Assembly (NCBI RefSeq): GCF_012396235.1
Contig: NZ_JAAXPA010000014.1
Location: 62,001 to 126,000 of the forward strand
Direction of reading: 5' to 3'
DNA: 64,000 bases
Origin: Rhodococcus opacus
Lineage (GTDB): Bacteria; Actinomycetota; Actinomycetes; Mycobacteriales; Mycobacteriaceae
The notes beneath the pieces are model-generated. The model was not told the origin of the DNA and searched no databases. It worked only from the letters and a program-made list of their open reading frames with translations. The first letter of the stretch is position 1, and each line of letters opens with the position of its first letter. This document shows, in pieces, positions 36,767 to 44,881 of the stretch. The position numbers and the translations under genes are program-made.

Positions 36767-37660
36767 GTGACCATCCAGCCCACGCGACACGTCGGTGTCA
36801 CTCTCGATCCCAGGATCGCCGTACTCGTCCGCCCCGACGGGCGCCTGCAGTTCGGCTGGGATCCCGAGCGCGCTCTCGTACTCGCCCCGCCTCCCGGGGT
36901 CCGGACCGAGCAACTCCTCGCCGTCGTCCGACTGCTCGACGGCAAGAACTCGCGGCCGCACATCCTGTGGACTGCCGTCGGGTACGGCATTGCGCCCACG
37001 GACGTGTCGAAGCTTCTCGGCGACCTCGACCGGGCAGGTCTGATCGATGTCGCCGGGACATCCCCCGTCGCGGACACGATCACGATCCGCGTGCACGGGC
37101 GCGGCCCGCTGTCGGATGCGGTGTCGGCCGGGCTCACGGACGGCGGCATCCGGGTATCCCGCTCCTTCCGCTATTCCGCCGACAGCGACGTCCGGCGGTG
37201 GAACGCCCTGTGCGTCGTGCTCGCGGACGATCTGGTGGCGGAACCTCGGCTCGTCGCGGATCTGGTCCAGAACGGGACACCGCACCTGCAGGTCCGGCTG
37301 CGTGACGGCCGCGGTGTCGTCGGCCCTCTCGTGCTCCCGGGCAACACCAGTTGCCTGCGGTGCGCCGATCTCCTCCGCGCCGCGTACGACGAGGACTGGC
37401 CGCACCTGTCCGCTCAGCTCCTCGGGACGGTCGGGCACGCGAGCCCCGCCGTGATCATGGCCACGGCCGCAGTCGCCCTCGGCCAGCTCGAGGCCGTCTT
37501 GGCCGCGCCGCGAGGCGCGCCGCCCAGCAGCCTCGACGCGACGCTCGAGATCGATCTCGGGGCGCACCGGCTGGTGACCCGGCGCTGGCCGCGGCATGCG
37601 AGCTGCAGCTGCACGTACCTGGCACCCGCTGCGGGCGAATCGAACCGCCTTCGGTCATGA
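36767..37660 (+). CDS. E1/ThiF-like protein (TOMM leader-binding, cyclodehydratase-partner type)
   Basis: A 297-residue protein that resembles the C-protein/E1-like half of YcaO cyclodehydratase systems, which grips precursor peptides. Features are an N-terminal winged-helix-like region, a Rossmann-like centre, and four cysteines arranged as CLRC (~residue 206) and CSC (near the end) fit to bind structural zinc. No YcaO gene or precursor peptide is visible nearby, so its role is unclear. It is the positional equivalent of Rv3196. The start is GTG at 36767. Confidence 0.65.
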   Translation: MTIQPTRHVGVTLDPRIAVLVRPDGRLQFGWDPERALVLAPPPGVRTEQLLAVVRLLDGKNSRPHILWTAVGYGIAPTDVSKLLGDLDRAGLIDVAGTSPVADTITIRVHGRGPLSDAVSAGLTDGGIRVSRSFRYSADSDVRRWNALCVVLADDLVAEPRLVADLVQNGTPHLQVRLRDGRGVVGPLVLPGNTSCLRCADLLRAAYDEDWPHLSAQLLGTVGHASPAVIMATAAVALGQLEAVLAAPRGAPPSSLDATLEIDLGAHRLVTRRWPRHASCSCTYLAPAAGESNRLRS

Positions 37661-37674
37661 TGCATGATGGTGGG

Positions 37675-39012
37675 GTGTCCGACATCCCCCGCAGGAGTTC
37701 CGCCCGCACCGCCAAACTCGCGAGCATCCCGTTGGGGATCGCGGGGCGTGCTGCGATGGGCTTCGGCCGGAAGCTGACCGGCGGCGACAAGGACGAGATC
37801 GACGCACAGCTGAGCGCCAAGGCCGCCGAGCAATTGTTCGCGGTCCTCGGCGAACTCAAGGGCGGCGCCATGAAACTCGGGCAGGCGCTCAGCGTCATGG
37901 AGGCGGCGATCCCCGAGGAGTTCGCGGAGCCCTACCGTGAATCGCTGAACAAGCTGCAGGCGCAGGCGCCTCCCCTGCCCGCGCGGGCCGTCCACAGAAT
38001 GCTCGACCAGCAGCTGGGCACCAAGTGGCGTGACCGGTTCCAGTCGTTCGACGACACCCCGACCGCATCGGCCAGCATCGGCCAGGTACACCGCGCGGTC
38101 TGGGCCGACGGTCGCGACGTGGCCGTCAAGGTTCAGTACCCCGGCGCCGACGAAGCGCTGCGCGCCGACCTGAAGACGCTCGGCCGATTCGCGGGACTGT
38201 TCGCCTCAGTCATGCCCGGCGTCGACGTGCGCCCGGTCATCGACGAGTTCACGGCCCGCACCGAGGAAGAACTCGACTACCGGATCGAGGCGAACAATCA
38301 GCGCCGCTTCGCCAAGGTGTACGACGGGGATCCGCAGTTCGCGATTCCGCACGTGGTCGCCAGTGCCCCCAAGGTCGTGGTCACCGAATGGATGTCGGCG
38401 AAGCCGCTGTCGGCCATCATCGCCGACGGCACCCCCGAGGAACGCAACACCGCGGGTGCACTGCTCGCGGAGTTCCACTTCGCCTCCCCCACCCGCGTCG
38501 GCCTGCTTCACTGCGACCCGCATCCGGGTAACTTCATGCTGCACAGCGACGGCCGCCTCGGTGTCATCGATTTCGGTGCCGCCGCACCGTTTCCGCACGG
38601 GCTTCCCCCGGTGCTCGGGTCCATGGTCCGGCTGGCGCTCCACGAGCAGTTCGACGAACTGACGGAGTTGCTGCACGCCAACGGATTCGTCCTGCCCGGC
38701 CGAACGGTCACCGACAAGGAGATCGCGGACTACCTGCGTCCCGTCACCGACCCGATCCGCACCGAATCGTTCCACTTCACCCGCGCCTGGCTGCAGAAGG
38801 CCGCGGGTTCCGCGACCGACTTCAACAGTGCGCAGTTCCGGACGGCCCGGGCACTGAATCTGCCGGCGGAGTATCTGATGATCTTCCGGGTTCTCGTCGG
38901 CTCGGTGGGAATCTGCGCTCAGCTGGACGCATACGCGCCGTACATGGAGATCCTCACGCGGTGGCTCCCCGGCTTCGCCGACCCCGCCCCCGAGGACGAA
39001 GACACCGTCTGA
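37675..39012 (+). CDS. ABC1/ADCK/UbiB-family atypical kinase
   Basis: A ~445-residue protein. The family's KxGQ motif is present as MKLGQALSVMEAAIPEE, followed by the Ala-rich loop TASASIGQVHRA, the lysine in DVAVKVQYPG, ExD in EELDYRIEANN, the HCDPHPGN catalytic loop and VIDFGAA. UbiB-family members are ATPases that handle lipid-derived quinone precursors. The GTG at 37675 (MSDIPRRSS) fits homologue Rv3197; ATGs at 37657 and 37660 overlap the preceding gene's stop. Confidence 0.9.
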   Translation: MSDIPRRSSARTAKLASIPLGIAGRAAMGFGRKLTGGDKDEIDAQLSAKAAEQLFAVLGELKGGAMKLGQALSVMEAAIPEEFAEPYRESLNKLQAQAPPLPARAVHRMLDQQLGTKWRDRFQSFDDTPTASASIGQVHRAVWADGRDVAVKVQYPGADEALRADLKTLGRFAGLFASVMPGVDVRPVIDEFTARTEEELDYRIEANNQRRFAKVYDGDPQFAIPHVVASAPKVVVTEWMSAKPLSAIIADGTPEERNTAGALLAEFHFASPTRVGLLHCDPHPGNFMLHSDGRLGVIDFGAAAPFPHGLPPVLGSMVRLALHEQFDELTELLHANGFVLPGRTVTDKEIADYLRPVTDPIRTESFHFTRAWLQKAAGSATDFNSAQFRTARALNLPAEYLMIFRVLVGSVGICAQLDAYAPYMEILTRWLPGFADPAPEDEDTV

Positions 39013-39028
39013 GCCCGTAAACACAGAA

Positions 39029-39075
39029 CGGGCGTTCGCCCGGACCACTCATGTGAGTGGCCGGGCGAACGCCCG
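39029..39075. terminator. Bidirectional terminator between the ABC1 kinase and whiB7
   Basis: A 15-bp arm (39029-39043) pairs with 39061-39075, with an inner CCACTC/GAGTGG stem, one bulged A and loop ATGT. It serves both convergent genes. Confidence 0.92.
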
Positions 39076-39099
39076 AATTCTCCCGCCCCGTACCGGTTT

Positions 39100-39420
39100 C
39101 TACGCACAGACCAGAGTCTGTGTCTTGCGCGGACGTCCCCGGGGACGCTTGCGGGCGATCACGACGCCCTGGTCGAAGATCTCCCCACCCCACACGCCCC
39201 ACGGCTCACCCCGATCGAGGGCCGCGTCGAGGCAGCGGGAGCGGATCGGGCAGGACGCGCACAGCGCCTTCGCCTGTTCCAGCTCGGTGGGAGAGTCCGC
39301 AAACCACAGGTCGGGATCATCGACCCGGCAGGGCAGGTCACCACGCGCGGACACTATCTGAACAAATCCGCTTGTGGCGGTTGAGGTTTCGGATACCCCT
39401 CGGCATGTCACGGTAGACAC
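39100..39420 (-). CDS. whiB7: Transcriptional regulator WhiB7
   Basis: A 106-residue Fe-S protein that directs RNA polymerase sigma-A to intrinsic antibiotic-resistance genes. Cluster ligands are C31, C54, C57 and C63. The WhiB GVWGG turn is at 75-79, and an AT-hook RGRPRK at 94-99 defines WhiB7. The GTG at 39420 has a strong GGAGAAGGA site. Expression is controlled by a ~380-base leader with a uORF and a terminator (see 39524-39848). It lies between the ABC1 kinase and uvrD2, as in mycobacteria. Confidence 0.96.
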   Translation of the reverse strand: MSTVTCRGVSETSTATSGFVQIVSARGDLPCRVDDPDLWFADSPTELEQAKALCASCPIRSRCLDAALDRGEPWGVWGGEIFDQGVVIARKRPRGRPRKTQTLVCA

Positions 39421-39523
39421 GTCCTTCTCCTCTGCTCTCATTGCGACGGTCAATCTCTTCGGTTCGATGAAGTGGGTGCGAACCAGAGCCGAGGCTGCGA
39501 GCGGGAAAAGAGCTCGAACTACA

Positions 39524-39557
39524 AAGGCCACGGTCCGCGATGCGGGTCCGTGGCCTT
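39524..39557 (-). terminator. Attenuator in the whiB7 leader
   Basis: AAGGCCACGG and CCGTGGCCTT form a perfect 10-bp stem, with an inner CCGC/GCGG and a 3-base loop. A UUUG run follows on the minus strand. It lies ~22 bases after the uORF stop and ~105 bases before the whiB7 start. It should stop transcription unless uORF translation is disturbed. Confidence 0.8.
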
Positions 39558-39578
39558 GAAAAGACGGTAGGAGTTGAT

Positions 39579-39743
39579 CTACCGAGGAATTCCTCGACAA
39601 CTCCGATACACGGACTCGACTGCTGCTGCGGGACGACGACGGGCTGCCGACCAGACAATCGCCGGTGCCGTTTCCGCCGCGTTCATGCCGAACAGCGCGG
39701 AGGCAGCAGCGACTGCCGTCTCATGTGCTTGGAACTTCGTCAT
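39579..39743 (-). CDS. whiB7 upstream open reading frame (54 aa)
   Basis: An Ala-rich 54-residue reading frame starting MTKFQAHETAV and ending RSCRGIPR. It has a good purine-rich ribosome site (GTGGAGGTGG) upstream of the ATG at 39743. It ends 22 bases before the attenuator. A palindrome CGAGGAATTCCTCG overlaps its last codons, and GGTAG/CTACC can pair across the stop, giving alternative folds. In mycobacteria a uORF at this place senses ribosome-targeting antibiotics; here that is inferred from layout. The peptide itself has no recognised domain. Confidence 0.78.
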   Translation of the reverse strand: MTKFQAHETAVAAASALFGMNAAETAPAIVWSAARRRPAAAVESVYRSCRGIPR

Positions 39744-39810
39744 TTCACTGCCACCTCCACTTCTTCTCGATCCGATGTGAACCACACGGGTCTCCCCGCG
39801 CACTGAAACC

Positions 39811-39848
39811 ACAGTAGGCAATTCTCCAGAACCGCACAACCTATTTTT
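39811..39848 (-). promoter_or_regulatory. whiB7 autoregulated promoter
   Basis: On the minus strand: AAAAATA (39848-39842), GG, TTGTGC (-35, 39839-39834), a 17-base spacer and TACTGT (-10, 39816-39811). An AT-rich tract just upstream of the -35 is the known WhiB7 AT-hook target. Transcription would start near 39804. Confidence 0.8.
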
Positions 39849-39891
39849 GACCTGCAGTGATGCGCGCTACCCCCTGCCGCGTGGGAGTCGT

Positions 39892-42030
39892 TCAGGGACT
39901 ACCGCTTCCCTTGATCACACCGAGGACGTCCTCGCCGAACTGCTCGAGCTTCTTCGCACCGATCCCGGGGATCGCGACGAGCCCGCGATCGTCCTGCGGC
40001 CGCTGCTCGGCGAGAGCCGTCAACGTGTTGTCGCTGAACACCACGTACGCCGGGACCTTCAGCTCCCGCGACTTCTCGAGCCGCCACGACCGCAGCGATT
40101 CGAGCAGCTCCACGTCGACATTGGACGGGCAGCCCTCGCAACGACCGAGCATGGTCGCGGTCGTCCCGATCAGCTGTTTTCCGCACAGCCGGCACCGTGG
40201 ACGCTTCTTGTTGCTCTTGACGGGCGCCGCGATCCGCGAGGCAGGTGAATCTTCGGGGATGAGTCCGTGCAGGAACCGCGAACGGCGCCGCGACTTGCGG
40301 CCCCCCTCGTTCCGGGACAGTGCCCACGACATCTGCAGGTGCTCCCGGGCGCGGGTCACGCCGACGTACAGCAACCGGCGCTCCTCCTCGACGGCCGCCT
40401 CGTCCGGTGCCGAGTTGGAGTCGCCGAGCACGTGCTGGATGGGCAGCGTTCCGTCGGTGAGCCCGACGAGGAACACGGCGTCCCACTCGAGCCCCTTGGC
40501 GGCGTGCAGGGACGCGAGTGTCACACCCTGCACGACGGGTGGATGCCGCGCCTCGGCCCGCAGACTCAGTTCGCGCAACAGCGCGTCGAGGGTCAACTCC
40601 GGATCCTGGGTCAGCTGTTCCTCGGTGAGCGCGACCAGCGCCGACAGCGACGACCACCGTTCGCGAGCCTGCGCACCCGCCGGTTCCGCGTCGGTCAGCC
40701 CCAGCGGAGCGAGGACGGCGCGGACGAGCGTGACCAGGTCGGCGCCGACCGCATCCGGCAGGTCGTCGCGACCTGCGGCCTGGCGCAGCGCCGCGACGGC
40801 CTGGCGCACCTCGGTGCGCGTGAAGAATCCCTCACCGCCCCGGACCTGATACGGGATGTCGAGTTTCGTCAGCGCCTGCTCATGTACCTCGGACTGGGCG
40901 TTGATCCGGTACAGGACCGCGATCTCCGCGGCCGGAGTGCCGGACGCGATGAGCCGCTTGATCGTGCGCGCCACCCCGGCGGCCTCGGCCGGCTCGTCGT
41001 CGAACTCGACGAAACTCGGCTCCGGCCCGGAGTCGCGTTGCCCGATCAGCTGCAGGCGGGTGCCCGCGATCCTGCCGCGGGCCGCTCCGATCACGCGGTT
41101 CGCCATAGACACGACCTCGGGAGTGGAACGGTAGTCGCGCTCGAGGCGGACGACGGTGGCCTCCGGGAACCGGCGCGAGAAGTCGAGCAGGTAGTTGGGT
41201 GTGGCGCCGGTGAACGAGTAGATGGTCTGGTTGGCGTCGCCGACGACGGTGAGGTCGTCCCGCTCCCCGAGCCAGGCGTCGAGGACCCGCTGCTGCAGCG
41301 GAGTGACGTCCTGGTACTCGTCCACGACGAAGCACCGGTACCGGTCGCGAAACTCCTCGGCGACAGCCGAATGCTCCTCGAGTGCCGCCGCCGTGTGGAG
41401 CAGGAGATCGTCGAAATCGAGGAGCATCCCGTCCTGGCCGCGGGCCTTGAGCTGCTCGTAGCCGTGATACACCTCGGCGACCTTCGCGGCGTCGACCGGC
41501 GCCTCCCGGCGTAACTTCGCCACCGCGCGCGGGTAGTCCTCCGGCGCGATCAGCGACGCCTTGGCCCATTCGATCTCGCTCGCCAGGTCGCGGACGCTCT
41601 CCGTGCTGGTGGACAGTCCGACCCGTCCGGCGGCGGACGACACGACCGCGAACTTGCGGTCCAGCAGCCGCCACTCTGTGTCGCCGATCACCTGCGGCCA
41701 GAAGTACCTCAGCTGCCGCAGCGCAGCGGCGTGGAACGTGCGCGCCTGAACCTGCGCTCCCCCGTCGCCGATCCCCAGGCTGCGCAGCCGGCCGCGCATC
41801 TCGCCTGCCGCGCGAGCCGTGAACGTCACCGCCAGCACCTGCCCCGCGGCGACGTGCCCACTGGCCACGAGGTGCGCGATACGCCGGGTGATGGTCCGGG
41901 TCTTCCCCGTTCCGGCCCCCGCCAGCACACACACCGGACCCCGGGGAGCGAGTACCGCTGCGGACTGTTCGGGATCGAGACCGGTACTCGTCACCTCTGC
42001 TGCGCCGGCTGCTGACATGGCGTCCATCAT
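39892..42030 (-). CDS. uvrD2: ATP-dependent DNA helicase UvrD2
   Basis: A ~712-residue SF1A helicase. Walker A AGAGTGKT is near residue 40, DEYQD is motif [11 protein letters not shown] and YVGVTRARE are motifs III-VI. UvrD2 is marked by a tetracysteine zinc module (CRLCGK ... CEGC, ~residues 600-625) joined to a C-terminal HRDC domain (ending [14 protein letters not shown]). It acts in DNA repair and is essential in mycobacteria. Start ATG at 42030 (or 42027/42018). It diverges from the mycoredoxin gene. Confidence 0.94.
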   Translation of the reverse strand: MMDAMSAAGAAEVTSTGLDPEQSAAVLAPRGPVCVLAGAGTGKTRTITRRIAHLVASGHVAAGQVLAVTFTARAAGEMRGRLRSLGIGDGGAQVQARTFHAAALRQLRYFWPQVIGDTEWRLLDRKFAVVSSAAGRVGLSTSTESVRDLASEIEWAKASLIAPEDYPRAVAKLRREAPVDAAKVAEVYHGYEQLKARGQDGMLLDFDDLLLHTAAALEEHSAVAEEFRDRYRCFVVDEYQDVTPLQQRVLDAWLGERDDLTVVGDANQTIYSFTGATPNYLLDFSRRFPEATVVRLERDYRSTPEVVSMANRVIGAARGRIAGTRLQLIGQRDSGPEPSFVEFDDEPAEAAGVARTIKRLIASGTPAAEIAVLYRINAQSEVHEQALTKLDIPYQVRGGEGFFTRTEVRQAVAALRQAAGRDDLPDAVGADLVTLVRAVLAPLGLTDAEPAGAQARERWSSLSALVALTEEQLTQDPELTLDALLRELSLRAEARHPPVVQGVTLASLHAAKGLEWDAVFLVGLTDGTLPIQHVLGDSNSAPDEAAVEEERRLLYVGVTRAREHLQMSWALSRNEGGRKSRRRSRFLHGLIPEDSPASRIAAPVKSNKKRPRCRLCGKQLIGTTATMLGRCEGCPSNVDVELLESLRSWRLEKSRELKVPAYVVFSDNTLTALAEQRPQDDRGLVAIPGIGAKKLEQFGEDVLGVIKGSGSP

Positions 42031-42110
42031 GACAGGGGCGACCGACACGGCGCGAAGCGGACGAACACCGCAGTGGGAACACACGACGGAGTCGTGGTGT
42101 TATATCCGCC

Positions 42111-42365
42111 GTGACTGCTACCGACACCCACGCCCTGACCATCTACTCCACCACCTGGTGCGGCTACTGCCGGCGCCTGAAGACGCAGCTGGACGAATCC
42201 GGCATCGGCTACGTGGAGATCGACATCGAGGACGATCCGGCATCGGCGGAGTTCGTCGGCAGCGTCAACGGCGGCAACCACGTCGTCCCCACCGTCAAGT
42301 TCGCCGACGGCAGCACCGCGACCAACCCGTCGTTGTCGCAGGTCAAGAAACTCCTCGGCGTCTAG
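42111..42365 (+). CDS. mrx1: Mycoredoxin (glutaredoxin-like, mycothiol-dependent)
   Basis: An 84-residue thioredoxin-fold protein with the active site W16-C17-G18-Y19-C20, a cis-Pro in HVVPTVKF and the GSTATNPS segment. It reduces protein-mycothiol mixed disulfides. It is the positional equivalent of Rv3198A. The start is GTG at 42111. Its TAG stop shares a CTAG with the stop of the convergent nudC. Confidence 0.92.
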   Translation: MTATDTHALTIYSTTWCGYCRRLKTQLDESGIGYVEIDIEDDPASAEFVGSVNGGNHVVPTVKFADGSTATNPSLSQVKKLLGV

Positions 42366-43273
42366 GATTCCGTCGCTGCTCCCGCCCAGGACTCGATGAT
42401 CCCGCGAGCGATGGAAATCGAGCCGGGGAGCAGCAGCGGGGCGTCGGTGTCCGACGCCCAGTCGCCGAGTTCGAGTGCCGTGCGCACCTCGTCCCGAGTG
42501 AACCACCGGGCCTCGGCGATCTCGCCGTCCGCGAACGTCAGCGGGGCGTCGGGATCGCCGACGGCCGCGAACCCGATCATCACCGAACGGGGAAACGGCC
42601 ACGGCTGGCTGCCGAGGTAGCGCACCTCACGGACGTCGACACCCACTTCTTCCTTGATCTCCCGGACGACGCACGTTTCGAGCGATTCACCGGCCTCGAC
42701 GAATCCGGCCAGGATCGAGAACCGCCGCGCCGGCCACGTGGGCTGCCGGGCCAGCAGGACGCGATCTCCGCCGTCGTGCACGAGGCAGATGACCGCCGGA
42801 TCGGTGCGGGGAAATTCCTCGTGCCCGGTGCTCGTCGAGATCCGCGACCATCCCGACATCGTCGGCTCCGACGGCGCGCCGTCGAGCGCACTGAAGCCTG
42901 CGCTGTCGTGCCAGTTGAGCATCGCGAGCGCCCCGGTGAGTACCCCGGCGTCCGCGTCGTCCAGCGTCCCGCCCAGCATCCGGAGATCGGCCAGCTCGCC
43001 GGTCAGCGCCTGCACCCGCACCGCCCACACGTGCCGATCCTTGCGGATGCCGAGGAAGACCGCCCCCCGTTGCGGTTCGGGGCCGAGTTCGGTGGCGTCC
43101 GCGAACACCAGCCCGTTGTCGCCCACCCGCACCTGTCCGCGGTGATTGACGCGCAGTAGCAGCGCATCCCGCCAGCCCGCTCGCAGTGCGTCCGTGTCCG
43201 AACGCAATTCCTCGGCCCGCCCCACGGCGGAGCGGGACAGGAGCGGGGTGTCGTTCAGCCGGAATGCAGTCAC
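42362..43273 (-). CDS. nudC: NAD+ diphosphatase NudC
   Basis: A 303-residue Nudix hydrolase that splits NADH and may remove NAD caps from RNA. The Nudix box GFVEAGESLETCVVREIKEE starts near residue 185, and the NudC-specific SQPWPFPRS array follows. The zinc ribbon normally between the two domains has lost its cysteines (the WHDSAGFSALDG region), as I recall for the mycobacterial enzyme. It lies between mycoredoxin and the K+ channel, as in Rv3199c. Confidence 0.93.
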   Translation of the reverse strand: MTAFRLNDTPLLSRSAVGRAEELRSDTDALRAGWRDALLLRVNHRGQVRVGDNGLVFADATELGPEPQRGAVFLGIRKDRHVWAVRVQALTGELADLRMLGGTLDDADAGVLTGALAMLNWHDSAGFSALDGAPSEPTMSGWSRISTSTGHEEFPRTDPAVICLVHDGGDRVLLARQPTWPARRFSILAGFVEAGESLETCVVREIKEEVGVDVREVRYLGSQPWPFPRSVMIGFAAVGDPDAPLTFADGEIAEARWFTRDEVRTALELGDWASDTDAPLLLPGSISIARGIIESWAGAATES

Positions 43274-43293
43274 GCCGTCGACAATACTGCCGA

Positions 43294-44361
43294 TCAGTTG
43301 GCGACCCGACGGATGTACAGCAGTCGGTCGTTCTCCTCGATCGAATCGACCTCCGGCGAGCCGACCCGGATCAACCGCCCTTCCCGCACCACACCGAGCA
43401 CGATGTCCGCGAGGTGACGCGGGGAGCCGCCGATCTCGTCCCGCTCCACGGGGCGTTCCGCGATCGCGAAACCGGCCTCCGGAGTCAGGAGGTCCTCCAT
43501 CATCTCGACGACGCTCGGCGTCTTCGTGGCTATGCCGAGGAGCCGGCCGGCGGTCTCTGAGGACACGACGACCGAATCAGCGCCGGACTGCCGGAGCAGA
43601 TGCGTGTTCTCGGATTCGCGGATCGCCGCGACGATCTTCGCCTTCGGTGCGATCTCGCGGGCCGTCAGCGTCACCAGCACCGCGGTGTCGTCACGGTTGG
43701 CCGCGACGATGATCGCCGACGCGTTCTGCGCGCCCGCCAACCGCAGCACGTCCGATTTGGTGGCGGACCCGTGGACCGTGACGAGGCCCTTGCTGGCCGC
43801 CGAGTCGAGCACCGCGTGGTCGGTGTCGACCACCACGATCTCCGACGGCGGAACGTCGTCGCCGAGCATCGCGTCGATCGCGGTGCGTCCCTTGGTTCCG
43901 TAGCCGATCACCACGGTGTGATTGCGCACGTGCTGCCTCCAACGCTGAATTTTGAACGCCTGCCGGGAGCTCTGCGTGAGCGCGGAGAGAGTCGTACCGA
44001 CCAGGACGATGAGGAAGAAGATTCGAAGAGGCGTGATCAGGAGAACGTTGACGAGCCTCGCGGACGGTGTGAACGGCGTGATGTCGCCGTAGCCCGTCGT
44101 CGACAACGACACCGTCGCGTAGTAGATGCAGTCGAGCAGCGACAATTCGTTGTCCTGCACGTCGCGGTAGCCCGCCCGGTCGATGTACACGATGAGAACC
44201 GCCAACGCCAACGCCGCCAAGGCGATACCCACGCGACGGTAGATCGCCCGCGCCGGACTGGTCTGCAGCTCCGGAATCCGGAGTACACCCACCAACGCGA
44301 AGTCGGGCCGGTCGGTCAGGGTGTCCGACCTGCTCAATCTCTCACGCAGCCTACCGGCCAT
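43294..44361 (-). CDS. Potassium channel with RCK/TrkA-N regulatory domain
   Basis: A 355-residue protein. A hydrophobic helix near residue 50, the pore and selectivity filter TVSLSTTGYGDI, a second helix (LRIFFLIVLVGTTLSAL), then a TrkA-N Rossmann domain (VVIGYGTKGRT) and a TrkA-C-like end. It forms a ligand-gated K+ channel, equivalent to Rv3200c. The ATG at 44361 has a GGAG site eight bases upstream. It lies 20 bases from nudC. Confidence 0.92.
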   Translation of the reverse strand: MAGRLRERLSRSDTLTDRPDFALVGVLRIPELQTSPARAIYRRVGIALAALALAVLIVYIDRAGYRDVQDNELSLLDCIYYATVSLSTTGYGDITPFTPSARLVNVLLITPLRIFFLIVLVGTTLSALTQSSRQAFKIQRWRQHVRNHTVVIGYGTKGRTAIDAMLGDDVPPSEIVVVDTDHAVLDSAASKGLVTVHGSATKSDVLRLAGAQNASAIIVAANRDDTAVLVTLTAREIAPKAKIVAAIRESENTHLLRQSGADSVVVSSETAGRLLGIATKTPSVVEMMEDLLTPEAGFAIAERPVERDEIGGSPRHLADIVLGVVREGRLIRVGSPEVDSIEENDRLLYIRRVAN

Positions 44362-44482
44362 ATGTTCGTCTCCACGTTGCACTGAACTCCGACATCGGCT
44401 GGCAGCCTAACCCCGATTGCCCCATCGGTGACACGTCGGAGCCTCGTTGTCGCGAACCGAGTTGTTCGGGCAAGCTCACGTC

Positions 44483-44881
44483 ATGCAACGAGAGAGCCAC
44501 ACACCACGACCGAGCCAGAAGCCCGCACTCCGCCTTGCCGCGCTTCTGCTCGGCGCGGGCACGATGCACTTCGTCGCCCCCAAGTTCTTCGACTCCACGG
44601 TCCCCACCCAGCTTCCGGGCGATGCCCGGACCTACACGTACGTGTCGGGGGTCGCCGAGCTCGCCATCGGCACGGCGCTCGCCGTGCCGCGAACCCGCCG
44701 GCTCGGTGGCGGCCTCGCTGCTCTCCTGTTCGTCGCCGTCTTCCCCGCCAACGTCAACATGGCAGTGGACTGGGTGAAGAGCTCCAAGACGACGAACGTG
44801 CAGAAAGCCGGTGCGCTGCTGCGTCTTCCGTTGCAGATCCCGTTGGTCACCGAGTCACTGAAGGCTCGGCGTCGGGCCTGA
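44483..44881 (+). CDS. DoxX-like membrane protein
   Basis: A 132-residue protein with about four hydrophobic segments and the GTMHFVAPKFFDSTVPTQLP motif common in small DoxX-family proteins of actinobacteria. Its function is unknown. The ATG at 44483 follows a modest ribosome site; a TTG at 44447 would extend it. The 3' end overlaps adnB tail-to-tail by 35 bases. Confidence 0.78.
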   Translation: MQRESHTPRPSQKPALRLAALLLGAGTMHFVAPKFFDSTVPTQLPGDARTYTYVSGVAELAIGTALAVPRTRRLGGGLAALLFVAVFPANVNMAVDWVKSSKTTNVQKAGALLRLPLQIPLVTESLKARRRA

